Assembly: GCA_003254885.1 (NCBI GenBank)
Contig: QANT01004584.1
Span: 1-40,283 of the forward strand
DNA from: Purshia tridentata
Lineage: Eukaryota > Streptophyta > Magnoliopsida > Rosales > Rosaceae
DNA length: 40,283 nucleotides
Reading direction: 5' to 3'
Shown here: in pieces, positions 14,861 to 28,652 of the stretch
Layout of the letters: every line of letters begins with the position of its first letter
Numbering within the stretch: position 1 is the first letter of the stretch
Translations under genes and position numbers: made by a program
Notes under the pieces: model-generated
Told to the model about the DNA's origin: nothing
What the model saw: only the letters and a program-made list of their open reading frames with translations
Databases searched by the model: none

Positions 14861-16180
14861 AAATTATAGTTTTTTTATTCCGATGGTTTCAAATTTGTGA
14901 AAATTTCTTAATTCCCCCAGGTTTTTTTCATCAGCACGTGACATTTTCGTACGTAAAATGAAAAATGTATGTTGAACTCAATTGCAATTTGCAGCCATCA
15001 ATAAACTACAAACATATTTCCGACCAACAAAAATGCAAAGTATCATTGCTAAAATTGAAATTAAGTTTAAATTATAAAATGTACTTTAGCTAAAAAATTT
15101 CTCATTAGTTTAAGACAGCTAACAAATTTCATTTTTTGTTATTTCTGAATTATGTTCATCCCTTGAAGCGGTAATTTAATCTTAACATTGAACGAGTTTT
15201 TAACTTTTCACTATTCTTCAATATTATACAAATCAGTGATGTCAATTCCCGTAGAGAAATTATTTTGGCAAAATAACTATTAAGAGAGACTAATTTTAAG
15301 AGATTGTTAAGTAACTATTTTATAATATCCATTAATCTAGTGGCACATATTTTTATTAACTTAAAGACTTATTCATACATACTTTATTATATATCGACCA
15401 ATTTTAAATTACTAACCATTAAAAAAAAATCTCACTAAAATCCATTTTATTTCTCGTTTTGTTTTGACACTATTTGCCGACATGCTCATCTTATACTCTC
15501 TTATGATGTAAAATAATGCTTATAAAAACCGTACATATAAAATCTTATAATTAAAATCTAACATAAACTTGACAAACTAAATATTATTTGATTAATTTAA
15601 AGGCACTTATAAAATAGTCGCTTATGGGAGCCGGACTTAATATTTTAGTATCGCATGAGTACCATATCTTGGAATCCATCAATATAAATATGTCTTACAT
15701 AATACATGGGTACCAAAATGTGATTTCCTAGCATTATCGAATACAAAAATGTCGGTGAGAAATGTTCAAATTCGGGCCTTGAGTGTTTTAAAACTTTGCA
15801 TTCTTTAATTTATTGGGCTTCACCTAGGCTGAGAAAAGCTCAATATTTATCCAACCTTCGGGGAAAGTAGGCAGCTGATTTTAACCCAGTGGACCCGAAT
15901 TCATAGGCCGGCCCATATTAATCTCTCTGTCGATATTACGCAATGAATGATGTCATGAAGTGAGGAGTCTTCGGAGGAAGATTCCGTACTCCGAAATGGA
16001 ATACATTTCCCATGAAAATTCGACGTTGAAGTTTTCCTTTGGTCAGATGATCAGATCGAACCCCGATTATTTTATTTTAAACCTCTTTGGTCAAAACTTG
16101 AAGACAGTAAAACAAAGCCTTCCACTGAATGAAGCCGTTGTTGATACTACAAGGACCCATATGATTAGAGTCGCAGGGTT
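14861..16180. other. AT-rich intergenic DNA
   Basis: Very AT-rich with many A and T runs. No gene, RNA gene or recognisable transposon was seen. The open stretch at 15960-16232 has no ATG at its start, spans the TATA box of the next gene, and is not taken as coding. Confidence 0.6.
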
Positions 16181-16183
16181 CTC

Positions 16184-16190
16184 TATAAAA
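16184..16190 (+). promoter_or_regulatory. TATA box of the first GST gene
   Basis: TATAAAA, 45 bases before the ATG at 16235. This implies a very short leader of about 20 bases and argues against using the in-frame region upstream as coding. Confidence 0.65.
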
Positions 16191-16234
16191 ACGCAAACTT
16201 TCCTGCAAGCTTTGATTAAAAGTAGTTGCTGAAA

Positions 16235-17231
16235 ATGGGAAGCCTGAAACTAGTTGCCTCAGCTCAAAGCCTTTTCTGCACCAGGATTGAGTGGGCTTTG
16301 AAGCTCAAGGGTGTGGAATATGAGTACATACTAGAAGATTTAAGAAACAAGAGTGCAACTCTGCTCAAGTATAACCCTGTCCACAAGAAGGTCCCTGTGC
16401 TTGTCCACCATGACAAACCCATCGTCGAGTCGCTTGTGATCTTGGAATACATCGAAGAGGCATGGAAGGAGAACCCATTGCTACCTCAGGACCCCTATGA
16501 CAGAGCCATAGCTCGCTTTTGGGCTAAATATGCTGATGAAAAGGTACTTGAAACTTGAAACTTACCCTTTTCCTTTAAACAATCAAATCTAACATTATAA
16601 CATACACATGTATGCATGTATCACAGTTATGATTCTTGTGGGCATACCTTCCTATGAGTGGCTGTTACAATTAATAGTGAAACTTCTATACTTAGTAATG
16701 AAAAAAGTCCTTTTGATGATGAAAAATATATATCTGGAAAGAGGGCCAAAAAGTAGTTCTATGCCTGTGTTACTGTGTGACAGAATTTTCCTTTGAGTAT
16801 CCTAGAGAAAAAAGCTCGTTAATTATAAGCTTTTCCCCAAAACTAATTTTCTTGTATATATTCAGCTTGTGATGGCGGGATGGAAAGCTTGCCAGGGTGA
16901 AGGAGAAGAGAAGGTGAAGGCTATCGAGTCTGCGCAAGAATCACTAGCACATCTTGAGCAGCAGATTGAAGGGAAGAAGTTTTTTGGCGGAGAACAAATA
17001 GGGTATCTGGACTTAGTATTGGGTTGGATTCCTCACTGGCTTAGTGTTATGGAAGAAGTTGGAGGCGTGAAGGTCAATGAAGCAGAGAAATTCCCATCAC
17101 TCCATGAATGGGGTCAGAACTTCATTGAAAATCCACTCATCAAAGAATGCCTTCCACCCAGGCAAACGCTTGTCAACTATTTCAATGCTATCTTCACTTA
17201 CCTGCGTTCCTTGGCGGACAACAAACCATGA
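16235..17231 (+). CDS. GSTU: tau-class glutathione S-transferase, copy 1
   Basis: Cytosolic enzyme that conjugates glutathione to electrophiles or acts as a peroxidase or ligand carrier; the tau class is plant-specific and stress-inducible. Exons 16235-16543 and 16866-17231, one intron at the conserved tau position (after WAKYADEK), 224 residues. The N-terminal thioredoxin fold carries S12 in SLFCTR (aligned to the catalytic Ser of the usual SPFxxR), [12 protein letters not shown] with the cis-Pro region, and [11 protein letters not shown] with the glutathione-binding Glu-Ser. The C-terminal all-helical domain has [17 protein letters not shown]. The Pro after the catalytic Ser is Leu. It is paired with a close paralogue 760 bases downstream, so a tandem duplication. 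AATAAA at 17276-17281 may be the polyadenylation signal. The ATG was chosen because the TATA box is 45 bases upstream. Confidence 0.95.
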
Positions 17232-17921
17232 TCTCAATCTCTCATGCTCTGTTAATTGGTTGCCAACAGAAAAGAAATAAAGAAAGAATTTTAGTCTAAA
17301 TTCTTGAGCAACTTTACAATGTCGTACTTGTCCAAGGTGTCCTGTTCAGCTACTGATCTGATTAGTTCTTTGTTTGAGTCTTTCTTTTGCTTATGTATTT
17401 TGTTTTTTTTACCTCTTTCTTTCCTATTTTTGGGGTTTGGGTCTTGCTTATGTATTTTTGTGAAATGGAATGGTGCTTATTTTTTTGAATTGGAAAATCT
17501 GTGTTGCATTCTCCAACTGTTGTGGTAACTCTTAACACTTAACAGGAACACAGCTTTACAGACTTGTCAAACAGATAACGCAGTTCATAGTAGGCAGTGC
17601 ATCAGATGGATCTAACTAAGCAGTTAAATGATCACACCAACTGATAATATACTTTTGGTAGACGTATATGGTTAAAAATAACTTTATAAAAAAATACAAT
17701 GAAGAGAAAAATGAATTTTCAATCTGCATAATCTATTGGCAGAGTAATACTATACAATACGCAGACAATGAGCACATTGCTTTGAAGTCAAAATTCCCAA
17801 TTTATGCTGTGGTTTAGTCAAAATTCATAGTCAGTTCATAAAACATGACATTTGACATAGGCAACCAATACACTTACAACTTGCTCTTCAAGAAATGCAA
17901 TACTTTCTGAAATCCCACCTC
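17232..17921. other. spacer between the two GST genes
   Basis: 3' UTR of GST copy 1, then AT-rich sequence. The T-rich open stretch 17304-17528 has no motif and is likely 3' UTR or spacer. No other gene seen. Confidence 0.55.
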
Positions 17922-17928
17922 TATAAAT
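17922..17928 (+). promoter_or_regulatory. TATA box of the second GST gene
   Basis: TATAAAT, 68 bases before the ATG at 17990, preceded by CCCACCTC. The same placement class as in the first GST copy. Confidence 0.55.
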
Positions 17929-17989
17929 TTCAACCAAGGGCTTCAAAAGATTGGAAGCTTGGTTCAGTTTGAGAATATTCAGACTTAAA

Positions 17990-18870
17990 ATGGGAGATGT
18001 TAAGGTGATTGGGGCCTCTCTTAGTCTTTTTTGCTGCAGAATTGAATGGGGTCTGAAGGTTAAGGGGATAGCATATGAGTACATAGAAGAAGACTTGAAA
18101 AACAAGAGTTCCCTGCTCCTTCAGTACAATCCTGTCCATAAGAAAGTCCCAGTGCTTGTGCATGGTGGAAAACCAATTGCGGAATCCCTTGTCATCCTTG
18201 AGTACATAGACGAAACATGGAGAGAGAACCCTCTATTACCAGAAGATCCTTTGGAAAAAGCAATGGTGCGATTTTGGGCGAAGTATGTTGATGAAAAGGT
18301 AAACAAAATCAGACAGATACACAGGTGATTATCTTTTATTATGCATTCAATTAGAGAGAGTTTGCTAGCAAGTATTATTCCAAAATCAGACAGATACACA
18401 GGTGCACACGAGCACATTTGAATGCATCATGCATGTGTATATATATATATATGTATCTATGCGTTTACATTATGCATACATATATTGAAAAGAGAAGCTA
18501 TTGAGTTTTCAATGATTGTGGAATGCAGTGTGTGATCAGTGCCTGGACTGCTTCCCATACAAAGGGGCATGAACAAGAGAAGGCCTTAGAGTCAACACAT
18601 GAATCACTCAAATCTCTGAATAAGCTCATTGAAGGCAAGAAATTCTTCGGAGGAGAAACCATGGGTTTTCTAGACTTAGTGGTGGGTTCTTTACCTAACT
18701 GGCTCACATTCTTAGAAGAATTCGAAGGCATAAAGCTATTTGATATAGAGGTGTTACCATTTCTTCATGAATGGGCTCAGAGATTCACTGAAGTTTCAAT
18801 AATCAAAGAAAGTATACCAAAGAAGGAAGACCTCATCAATTATTTTCGGGCTCAGCAGAATGACAAATAA
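17990..18870 (+). CDS. GSTU: tau-class glutathione S-transferase, copy 2
   Basis: Paralogue of the gene at 16235, with the same two-exon layout and an identical first-exon length (309 bases): exons 17990-18298 and 18529-18870, 216 residues. S12 sits in SLFCCR, again with Leu in place of the usual Pro. [25 protein letters not shown] and [17 protein letters not shown] mark the thioredoxin-like and helical domains. The second exon begins directly with CVISAW, so no upstream ATG is needed there. The C-terminus lacks about eight residues relative to copy 1. The intron contains a 24-base direct repeat and a TA microsatellite (about 18437-18453). Same role and class as copy 1; substrate unknown. Confidence 0.94.
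18304..18404 (+). repeat. 24-bp direct repeat inside the GST copy 2 intron
   Basis: The 24 bases at 18304-18327 (containing AATCAGACAGATACACAGG) recur at 18381-18404 with no mismatch, period 77. The first copy starts five bases into the intron, so part of the donor-proximal sequence was duplicated. Confidence 0.85.
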
Positions 18871-19102
18871 TATCAAAGAAAGGATACTTATTGGATGTGG
18901 TTTGTAAAATCCAAAAATAAAATGGTCACCTATATGTTTTCGTTTTAAAATAATGTAAAAGAGGCATAACGCATTGACGCAGCCTTGATGGAATATATTA
19001 CATTTCAAATTCCTTTCTAGTCCTGATATATATGTATAATATGTTCTAATAAAAAGAAATTTAACATCTAAATATTTGACTGAAATTCAAAAGAAGAAGA
19101 AA

Positions 19103-20439
19103 TCAAGGTGTTACACGGCGACACCGGCACCAGAAAGCAGTCCCCCCACTTCTGCCTCGAGCAACTGCTAATTCTTCATCAATGTAAAACCATATAAAGA
19201 AAGGATTCTTGGTGTTAGGCTCTCTGTCATCTTTTTGGCCTAGAGGGATCTCTAAAGCTTTCAAAGGTCCAATTTTTATCCGGATGTACTCAAAGATGAA
19301 GGCCAGTATTCTCTTCTTCCAAGAAAATCTTCCTTCAAATGTTAAGCTTCCAATTGGCCCAAGATATACTCCATTCTCAATTCTCTTTGCCTGATATTCC
19401 AGGCAGACATTTGTTAGTCTAAAAATTTGACAAACAAGGAAAATGCAACTCATACTTTTTTTTTCTTGGCTTTTTATTGATGAAAAGTGACTATTAAATG
19501 ATTATGCTGAACCAAAGTCATGCTTGGAAATAACCTTCATCAACATGTCATAAATAAACTTGTATGTAAAACCATATGCGAAGTGTTTATATACAGGCTC
19601 TAAAAACACATCCCAATTCAAAATCTCATTTTTTGTCCCTATTCTTTTCATCTTCCATTTTTTTGTAATTTTTTTTATCAGAGTAAACATGAGTAAACGG
19701 AAATCGAGATGAAAAGGCTTACAGCAGCATCGAACCTCTGAACTGCTGTAATAGGGAAGTAGCGACCACCCTTCAAATCCTTCTGCAAATACCACAAAAA
19801 TCAAATAAAGTTCATTTCCAAGATTAATGGAAAATAAATGAACATGGTTATGGTTCTGTCATGTGGGAAAGAATTATGTTAACCGCAGAAGTAAAAATGA
19901 GCATCCAGGTTCTCCCGGGCGATTTTGATCCACCAAGCGTTTCAAGGAACCCTGAGGAGTCGAGTTTTGCCTTCTCAATGACCGATAGAGCAGACAGAAC
20001 TTCATCTTTCGCAACCCGTCGTGTTTTTGCAGCATTCTTTAGCACTTTCACACTCTCCTCAACTTCCTTAACTCCAACAACAACAACAACACAACTCAAT
20101 CAAAATGATCTCAAACCAGAACAAGACAGGTAACTCAAAACAAGATTATGCAACTGAAAGGCAAAATAATAAGGACCCAGAAAAAGAAAAGCATACTCTG
20201 TTGGGCTGTGGTTCCTGAACAAGCAGAGGGGTGGTGGTGGTGGTGGCTGCACTTTGTTCCTTGCCATCAAAGGTTGCTCTGGTTCTAATCGCTCTGGGAA
20301 ATCTGACATGGTTGGAGCTTGTGGCTATGGCATTAGGTGGGATTTGGAGAGGAAAATTTGAGGGTCCGATGGATGCTTGAAAAGAATTCAGAGCCATCAA
20401 GTTGGAGACTGCTGTCTGTGAGCCCATTGCTTCATTCAT
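19103..20439 (-). CDS. plastid-lipid-associated protein (fibrillin family), four exons
   Basis: Fibrillins are plastid lipid-binding proteins of plastoglobules, thylakoids or stroma, linked to photoprotection and lipid metabolism. Exons (minus): 20439-20197, 20066-19884, 19782-19723, 19390-19103; all phase 0, 257 residues. The first ~55 residues are Ser/Thr/Asn-rich with few acids, fitting a chloroplast transit peptide. The PAP_fibrillin core shows FLETLGGSKSPGRTWMLIFT, GGRYFPITAVQRFDA and YLGPIGSLTFEGRFSWKKR, ending in FIWFYIDEELAVARGRSGG and a Cys/Arg-rich tail. The acceptor of exon 2 (TTAAG) is preceded by a GTT-rich rather than typical pyrimidine tract; it was chosen because it alone keeps the frame. 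I cannot say which fibrillin subgroup it is. It is divergent from the ATP synthase gene. An internal start at Met5 is possible. Confidence 0.88.
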
Positions 20440-20817
20440 TAACTTCTGTTTCCAAGTGGATTAGATTTTTATATTTATATTTTTGATGTCAAAAATATAT
20501 ATTTTGCAAAATAAAATGTGAGTCATGTGACCCGAATATAAGAAAACGAATAACCCGAAAAATCAAAACGACCCCCAAAATTCGAGCTGGATGCAGCGTT
20601 AAAATCTCGTATTGATAGCGCTAATTTCTCACTCTCATTCTTACTCTCGCTTTCACTCTCATTCTCCTCCACCTGACCAGACCAGTACTGGTGCCAATGA
20701 GCAAAGCTCTCCCTCCGATTCTCTTCTCCACCTACTGACCCTTCATAACAACAAAAAACAACCCTCTTTTTTGACCGAAATTGTCAAAACACCACAACCG
20801 AACGCAACCAACCAACC
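20440..20817. promoter_or_regulatory. shared divergent promoter region, fibrillin (minus) and ATP synthase beta (plus)
   Basis: 378 bases lie between the two start codons, which face away from each other. The fibrillin side has AT-rich TATA-like sequence (about 20466-20490). The ATP synthase side has a CT-rich leader (about 20628-20670). Both products work in energy organelles, plastid and mitochondrion. Confidence 0.6.
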
Positions 20818-23803
<2,986 letters not shown>

Positions 23804-23912
23804 TCATGGCGTTCTCTGTTATTCTAAATCTTCAGTGAGTTTCACCAATAATATTGGAATTGGCTTTACTCTCACATAGTCACATGTGATAAATGAGAGG
23901 GAGATGTTACAC

Positions 23913-23987
23913 CTGAAAAGAAGAGTTTTTGCTATAGCTGTAGAGGCCATTTCCACCCTTCATTGGATATGCTACCACTTCTGCCAT
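23913..23987 (-). pseudogene. orphan first exon of a SABATH methyltransferase
   Basis: On the minus strand, 25 codons run from an ATG at 23987 to CAG|GTG at 23913: MAEVVAYPMKGGNGLYSYSK then NSSFQ. This matches exon 1 of the three intact array genes; against the copy starting at 25830 I count about 68 of 75 bases identical. Homology continues on both sides: about 30 bases of intron 1 below it, and several hundred bases of promoter above it, with a TATAAATA box at 24079-24072. There is no exon 2 or 3; the sequence turns into the 3' end of ATP synthase beta at about 23885. So this is a 5'-only copy left at the edge of the array. A short transcript could still start here, antisense to the ATP synthase 3' end. 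Confidence 0.85.
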
Positions 23988-24071
23988 CTCTATCTTGTTG
24001 TCTTTCTTCTATGATTTTATCTTTTGGATGAGAATTGTTCCTCTTCCGTTAAAATTGTACTCTCAGGCCAT

Positions 24072-24079
24072 TATTTATA
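24072..24079 (-). promoter_or_regulatory. retained TATA box of the orphan methyltransferase copy
   Basis: TATAAATA on the minus strand, 85 bases upstream of the orphan ATG, in sequence alignable to the promoters of the array genes (compare 30194-30187). Confidence 0.6.
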
Positions 24080-24521
24080 GTTTATACCGTTCAAATTGAA
24101 AATCCTCACCGGAAATCATAAAGAATGTTTAATAAGATTGTTGTGGTGGCTTTTAAAATGGAATCGAGTAGCCGTTAGCTTCAGCAGCTGCATAAAATAT
24201 ATAATTTGACGAAGACTCAAATCCCATGTAGAATCGAGTAGCGGCCACCATGAAAGTGATGAGATTTATCCTACTTCAATAAAGAGCACAGCACTAAACT
24301 GCATACATATAGAAAGGATATATTGTTTCACTTCCAACAACGCATACCACTTATTCTTATTTAGTTTTGTTAAGACATTGAAAAAGATTCAAATCCGCAA
24401 GCCTTCAACATACCAATTGAAGAGCATTCTATTCTATACTTATTCTTCGTAAGGCAAGCTACAATGATCAAATGAGCTTCGGATGTTCAAATGGCAAGTT
24501 GCATATATAAACTAGAGATTG

Positions 24522-25830
24522 TTACTCAGTGCGTTTGAGTAGAACAAATAAGCTAATTGATTCCCCTGATTCGAAGATGGAGGACGATTCTTCAAATTTC
24601 TTGCCTAATGAATCAAAGAGCTCATCTAGAATCTCATCTCCAAAATGCTCCTGAATGGTTCTCTCCATTCCAGATCTCGTGGCAGAGGCGTACACCTTGA
24701 GTTGTGGCTTTTCTTGAGGCAAACTTTCCATTCTTTCTATGCTGAAGCATCCATTGCGTTTCACAATTGCTTCCACTTCTTCGAGAGAAGCAAAATATTG
24801 TGGTAGATTAAAGGAGTCCACTTTGTTTTCAGTGATGATACCCTACTCAGGAAAAATAAAAAACATATAATCGTAACTTCAAGAATTGTTAAAAAACATG
24901 TTACAGATCTTCTGGTGTTGTGCTTTATGCCCAAAAAAAGAATCTAAATTAAGGAGCTGAGAATTAATTTCATGCATACCTTGTTGGCCAAGTCTATGAG
25001 GCAGGATCCAAAGAGGTCTATTGCCATGTTGACAAAAGTTTGTGCATGAGGGGTTCCATTGGAGCGGCCCGGGACAATAAAGGCCATCAACCCTCCACAC
25101 ACAATCTCTTGTGCTCTAGCATTTAGAAAGCACTCCATATCCTTGGCATATTGAGCTGCATATGCCTTCACAACTTGGTCTGCAGATTTCGAGTAATGAA
25201 TCCTCCCTTTGTTCCAAGCAGGAGAGTTCATGTCCTCCACCTCTTTTGGCACTTTGGAAAGACATTGGAGAGAATATGAAGAGTAGACAAAGTGAAGAAA
25301 GGCCTTGGGATATAAGCGAGAAAAAAAGGAACCCGGAACACCCACTGCATAGTATCGCCTGTCTGGAGGGAGGGATTGGAAGAGCTCATTGAAATCGTTT
25401 GAGGTTTGATCACTGAAAAAAACTTGAAACTCAGGGAGCTGATGATCAGAATTGGGTACTCCTTTTTCTTGGCTTTGATACTTGTGGTCCAGAGCATCAA
25501 GTATGTTTTGCACTGCCAGGAATGTGTTAGGCCCAGTAGCGCAGCCTAAATCTGTAACTCTGAAGGTGTTTGAAGAAGAGAAGATTTTGATATCAAGCTT
25601 TTCAAAAACGGCCTCTTTGATCAGTTCTTTGACAGCATCTATAGCTTTTCTCTACCAAAAAAAATATATATATATAAGAAACAACAGAAGAAGCTTGAGT
25701 TACTTTTGTCATTGATCCTCATCAATGTAAAGTACTGAGAGTGAGATGTTTGCACCTGAAAGGAGGAGTTTTTGCTATAGCTGTAGAGGCCATCTCCACC
25801 GTTCATTGGATACGCTACCGATTCTGCCAT
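24522..25830 (-). CDS. SABATH carboxyl methyltransferase, copy A
   Basis: S-adenosylmethionine-dependent methyltransferase of the SABATH family, which methylates carboxyl groups of small acids (salicylate, jasmonate, gibberellin, farnesoate and others) in the cytosol. Exons (minus): 25830-25756, 25651-24980, 24842-24522; 355 residues, the usual size. Exon 1 ends ...NSSFQ with Gln25, the family's substrate-carboxylate Gln. SAM motif I is DLGCATGPNT at 59-68. YYAVGVPGSFFSRLYP, NSPAWNKGRIHY and ARAQEIVCGGLM are family blocks. The third exon has KVDSFNLP and NGCFSIERME. The substrate-pocket motif reads SSYSLQCLSKVP, with Cys155 where Trp is normal. It resembles the clade annotated as probable methyltransferases around Arabidopsis At5g38xxx. 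Substrate unknown. Its TATA region (near CATAAAAAAGGGCC) is weaker than in the paralogues. Confidence 0.92.
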
Positions 25831-26159
25831 CTCTATCTTGTGGTTTTTGGTTTCACTTCTATGATTTTATCTTCTGGATGAAATGATATTTTGTCGAGGC
25901 CCTTTTTTATGCTATTCCAAAAGGTTGACCAATTGACCAGAAACCAAAAAGAATATTTCTTCATGTATACTGCTGTGGTGGCTGTGAATTTTCAAATGGA
26001 AATTAAGCCAATAATGGAGTAAAAGTGTCAGCATCTGCATATAATATTTCATTTGACGATGACTCGAATCCCATGTAAAATCAATCGAGTAGCCACCATC
26101 AAGAAAGTGTTGAGATTATTATTTAGTAAAAAACAATACAGCAGTAAATTGTAATACGG

Positions 26160-26534
26160 AACAGAATCAATATATCTTAAACTTAATGTGTGAGTAAAGT
26201 AGATTTATTATTATTATTTTTAAGTAATTCTTTAGAGGTTATTTAACAAAAAAATAAATTTGTCATTATCTTTTTTATTAAAATATGATTGGAAAAATAA
26301 GACAAGGATAAATTGAACCTACAATCCATACAACTGAATTTGAGCTCAATGTAGTGGTCAAACTTTATTCATACAACTGAACTTAAAAACAGATACAAAA
26401 GATAAATTGTTTCATCTCCAACAACGTAAACCACTTATTCTTCGCTTCTGCAAACTGCAAAGACAATGTAAACGATTCAAATTCACGAGGCCTCAACATA
26501 GCGATTCCTAAGACAACTTGCACTAATAAGTTAC
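26160..26534. other. spacer between methyltransferase copies A and B
   Basis: AT-rich with TTA/TAT runs; no coding remnant recognised. Promoter homology of copy A ends near 26170. Confidence 0.5.
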
Positions 26535-27791
26535 TCAGTTACTCAGTTGCTTTCGTTTGAGTAAAACAAATAAGTTAATTGATTTCACTGATTCGAAGAT
26601 GGAAGAGGATCCTTCTACTTTTTCGCGTAATGAATCGAAAAGCTCATCTAGAATCTCCTCTCCAAAATGATTTTGAAAAATTCTCCCCATTCCGGCTCTC
26701 ATAATGGAGGCGAGCATCTTGGGCTGTAGCTTTTCTTGAGGCAAAGTTTCCATCCTTTCTATGCTGAAACACCCATTATCTTTCACAATTGCTTCCACTT
26801 CTTCCAGAGAAGCGTTATATACTGGTAGATTGAAGGAGTCCACTTTGTCTTCAGTGATGATACCCTATTTAGTAAAATCAAAGTTCAAATTCCACCTTAA
26901 GCAGCTAAAAAAGAAAAAAAGAGAAGCTGATTATTTGATACCTTGTTGGCCATGTCCATTAGGCAGGATCCAAGGAGGTCCGTTGACATGTTGACAAAAA
27001 CTTGAGCATGAGGGGTGGCATTGGGTCGGCCTGGGACAATAAAGGCCATCAACCCTCCACACACAATCTCTTGTGCTCTAGCACTTAGAAAGCAATCCAT
27101 GTCCTTTTCATATTGAGCTGCATATGCCTTTACAACTTGGTCAGTAGAATTCGTGTAATGAATCTTTCCTTTGTTCCAAGCAGGAGAGTTCATGTCTACC
27201 ACCTCCTTTGGCACTTTAGAAAGGCACTGGACAGAATATGAAGAGTAGGCAAAGTGAAGAAAGGCCTTGGGAAATAAGCGAGCATGAAAAGAACCCGGCA
27301 CGCCCACTGCATAGTATCGCCTGTCTGGAGGGAGGGATCGGAAGAGTTCATTGAAATCATTTGAGGAGGTATCATTGAAAAAAACTTGGAACTCAGGCAG
27401 CTCATCAGAATGGTGTACACCTTGGCTTTTATACTTGTGCTCCAGAGCATCAAGTATGTTTTTCACTGCTAGGAATGTGTTAGGCCCAGCAGCGCAGCCT
27501 AAATCTGTAACTCTGAAGGTGTTTGAAGAAGAGAAGATTTTGATATCAAGCTTTTCAAAAATGGCCTCTTTGATCAGTTCCTCGACAGCATGTATAGCTT
27601 TTCTCTACCCAAAAAAAAAAAAAACAGAAGAAAAAGCTCGAGTTACTTTTATTATTTATCCTCACCAACGTAAAGTATTGAGAAAATAATGTGATAAATA
27701 AGAGTGAGATGAAGAGATGTTGCACCTGAAAAGAGGAGTTTTTGCTATAGCTATCTCCAACATTCATTGGATATGCTACAGATTCTGCCAT
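26535..27791 (-). CDS. SABATH carboxyl methyltransferase, copy B
   Basis: Same family and exon plan as copy A: exons (minus) 27791-27726, 27604-26942, 26864-26535; 352 residues. The first exon has lost three codons (VGDSYSK against GGDGLYSYSK), shortening the N-terminal loop just before the conserved Gln (Q22 here). SAM motif I is DLGCAAGPNT. The pocket motif is SSYSVQCLSKVP with Cys149 coded TGC, against TGT in copies A and C. The C-terminus is slightly longer (ending KRKQLSN). The frame upstream of the ATG is open by chance; the paralogues and a TATA-like CATAAATAA (about 27873-27865) support the ATG at 27791. Frame intact. Confidence 0.91.
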
Positions 27792-28229
27792 CTCTATATA
27801 TCTTGTTGGTTTCACTTCTATAATTTTATCTTTTGGATGAAATGATCTTTTGTACTCAAGGCCCTTATTTATGCATTCCAAAATCTTGAACAGTTGACCA
27901 GAAACCAAAAAGAATATTTCTTCAGATTGTTGAGGTGGCTCGTGGCTGCGGATTTTCAAATGGAAATAAAGCCATTAATGGAGTAAAATATTTGTACTCA
28001 AGCCAGCAGCTGCATAAAATATTTAATTCGAGGAAGACTCAAATCCCATGTAGAATCGAGAAAAGTGTTGAAAATATTCTTCAGTAAATAAAACACAGCG
28101 CTAAACTTCAATACGCAACCCTTTAAATTAGTCATTTTGTGGTTCTATTTGGCCAAAAGGAAATAAACTACCAGGAAAGCATTATGTCATCATGTCATTG
28201 TTTATGTAGTCATTAGTTGAGTTATAATG

Positions 28230-28440
28230 AAAGCATCTGTTTTTTTATTTTGGTAAGATGGCGGGCCTAAGCCCAACAAAAAAGCTTACAAGGGAACAGA
28301 CTTGGGCCTACCCTAAAGAGTGGAATCATCGCATCATCAGCAAGCAAAGGCCCAACCTAAGGGGGAGGCTCAGCAATACAATGAAAACCCAACCCAAAAC
28401 TATCGCCTTTTTTTTTGGGCCACTTTTTTTAAACAAGCTA
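28230..28440. repeat. possible inserted element between copies B and C
   Basis: A T-run followed by GGCGGGCCTAAGCCCAAC and further GGGCC/GGCCC words, present in this spacer but not in the A-B spacer. The composition recalls the tails of plant non-autonomous retroelements. No duplicated target site was found. Weak call. Confidence 0.25.
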
Positions 28441-28652
28441 AATGGTCAGGAGAAGTATTCAACTCCCTATTGAGTACATAGTAAAGACTAGAGACAATGT
28501 ACAAGAGTCAAATACACAAGGCCGCAACATACCAATTGAAGAACATTCTGTATTTATCATCTTGCTAAGTCAAGCTACAATGATCAAACTCCTCAGGAAT
28601 TTCAAATCTTCAAATGGCAAGTTGTACTAATAAACTAGAGAAAGCTCTGTTG

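Noticed and set aside
15960..16232. Open frame of 90 codons before GST copy 1
   Set aside because: No ATG at its start, it spans the TATA box at 16184-16190, and it has no family motif.
27792..27959. Longer N-terminus for methyltransferase copy B
   Set aside because: The frame is open by chance; the paralogues start at the MAES/MAKS methionine, and a TATA-like element lies inside the proposed extension.
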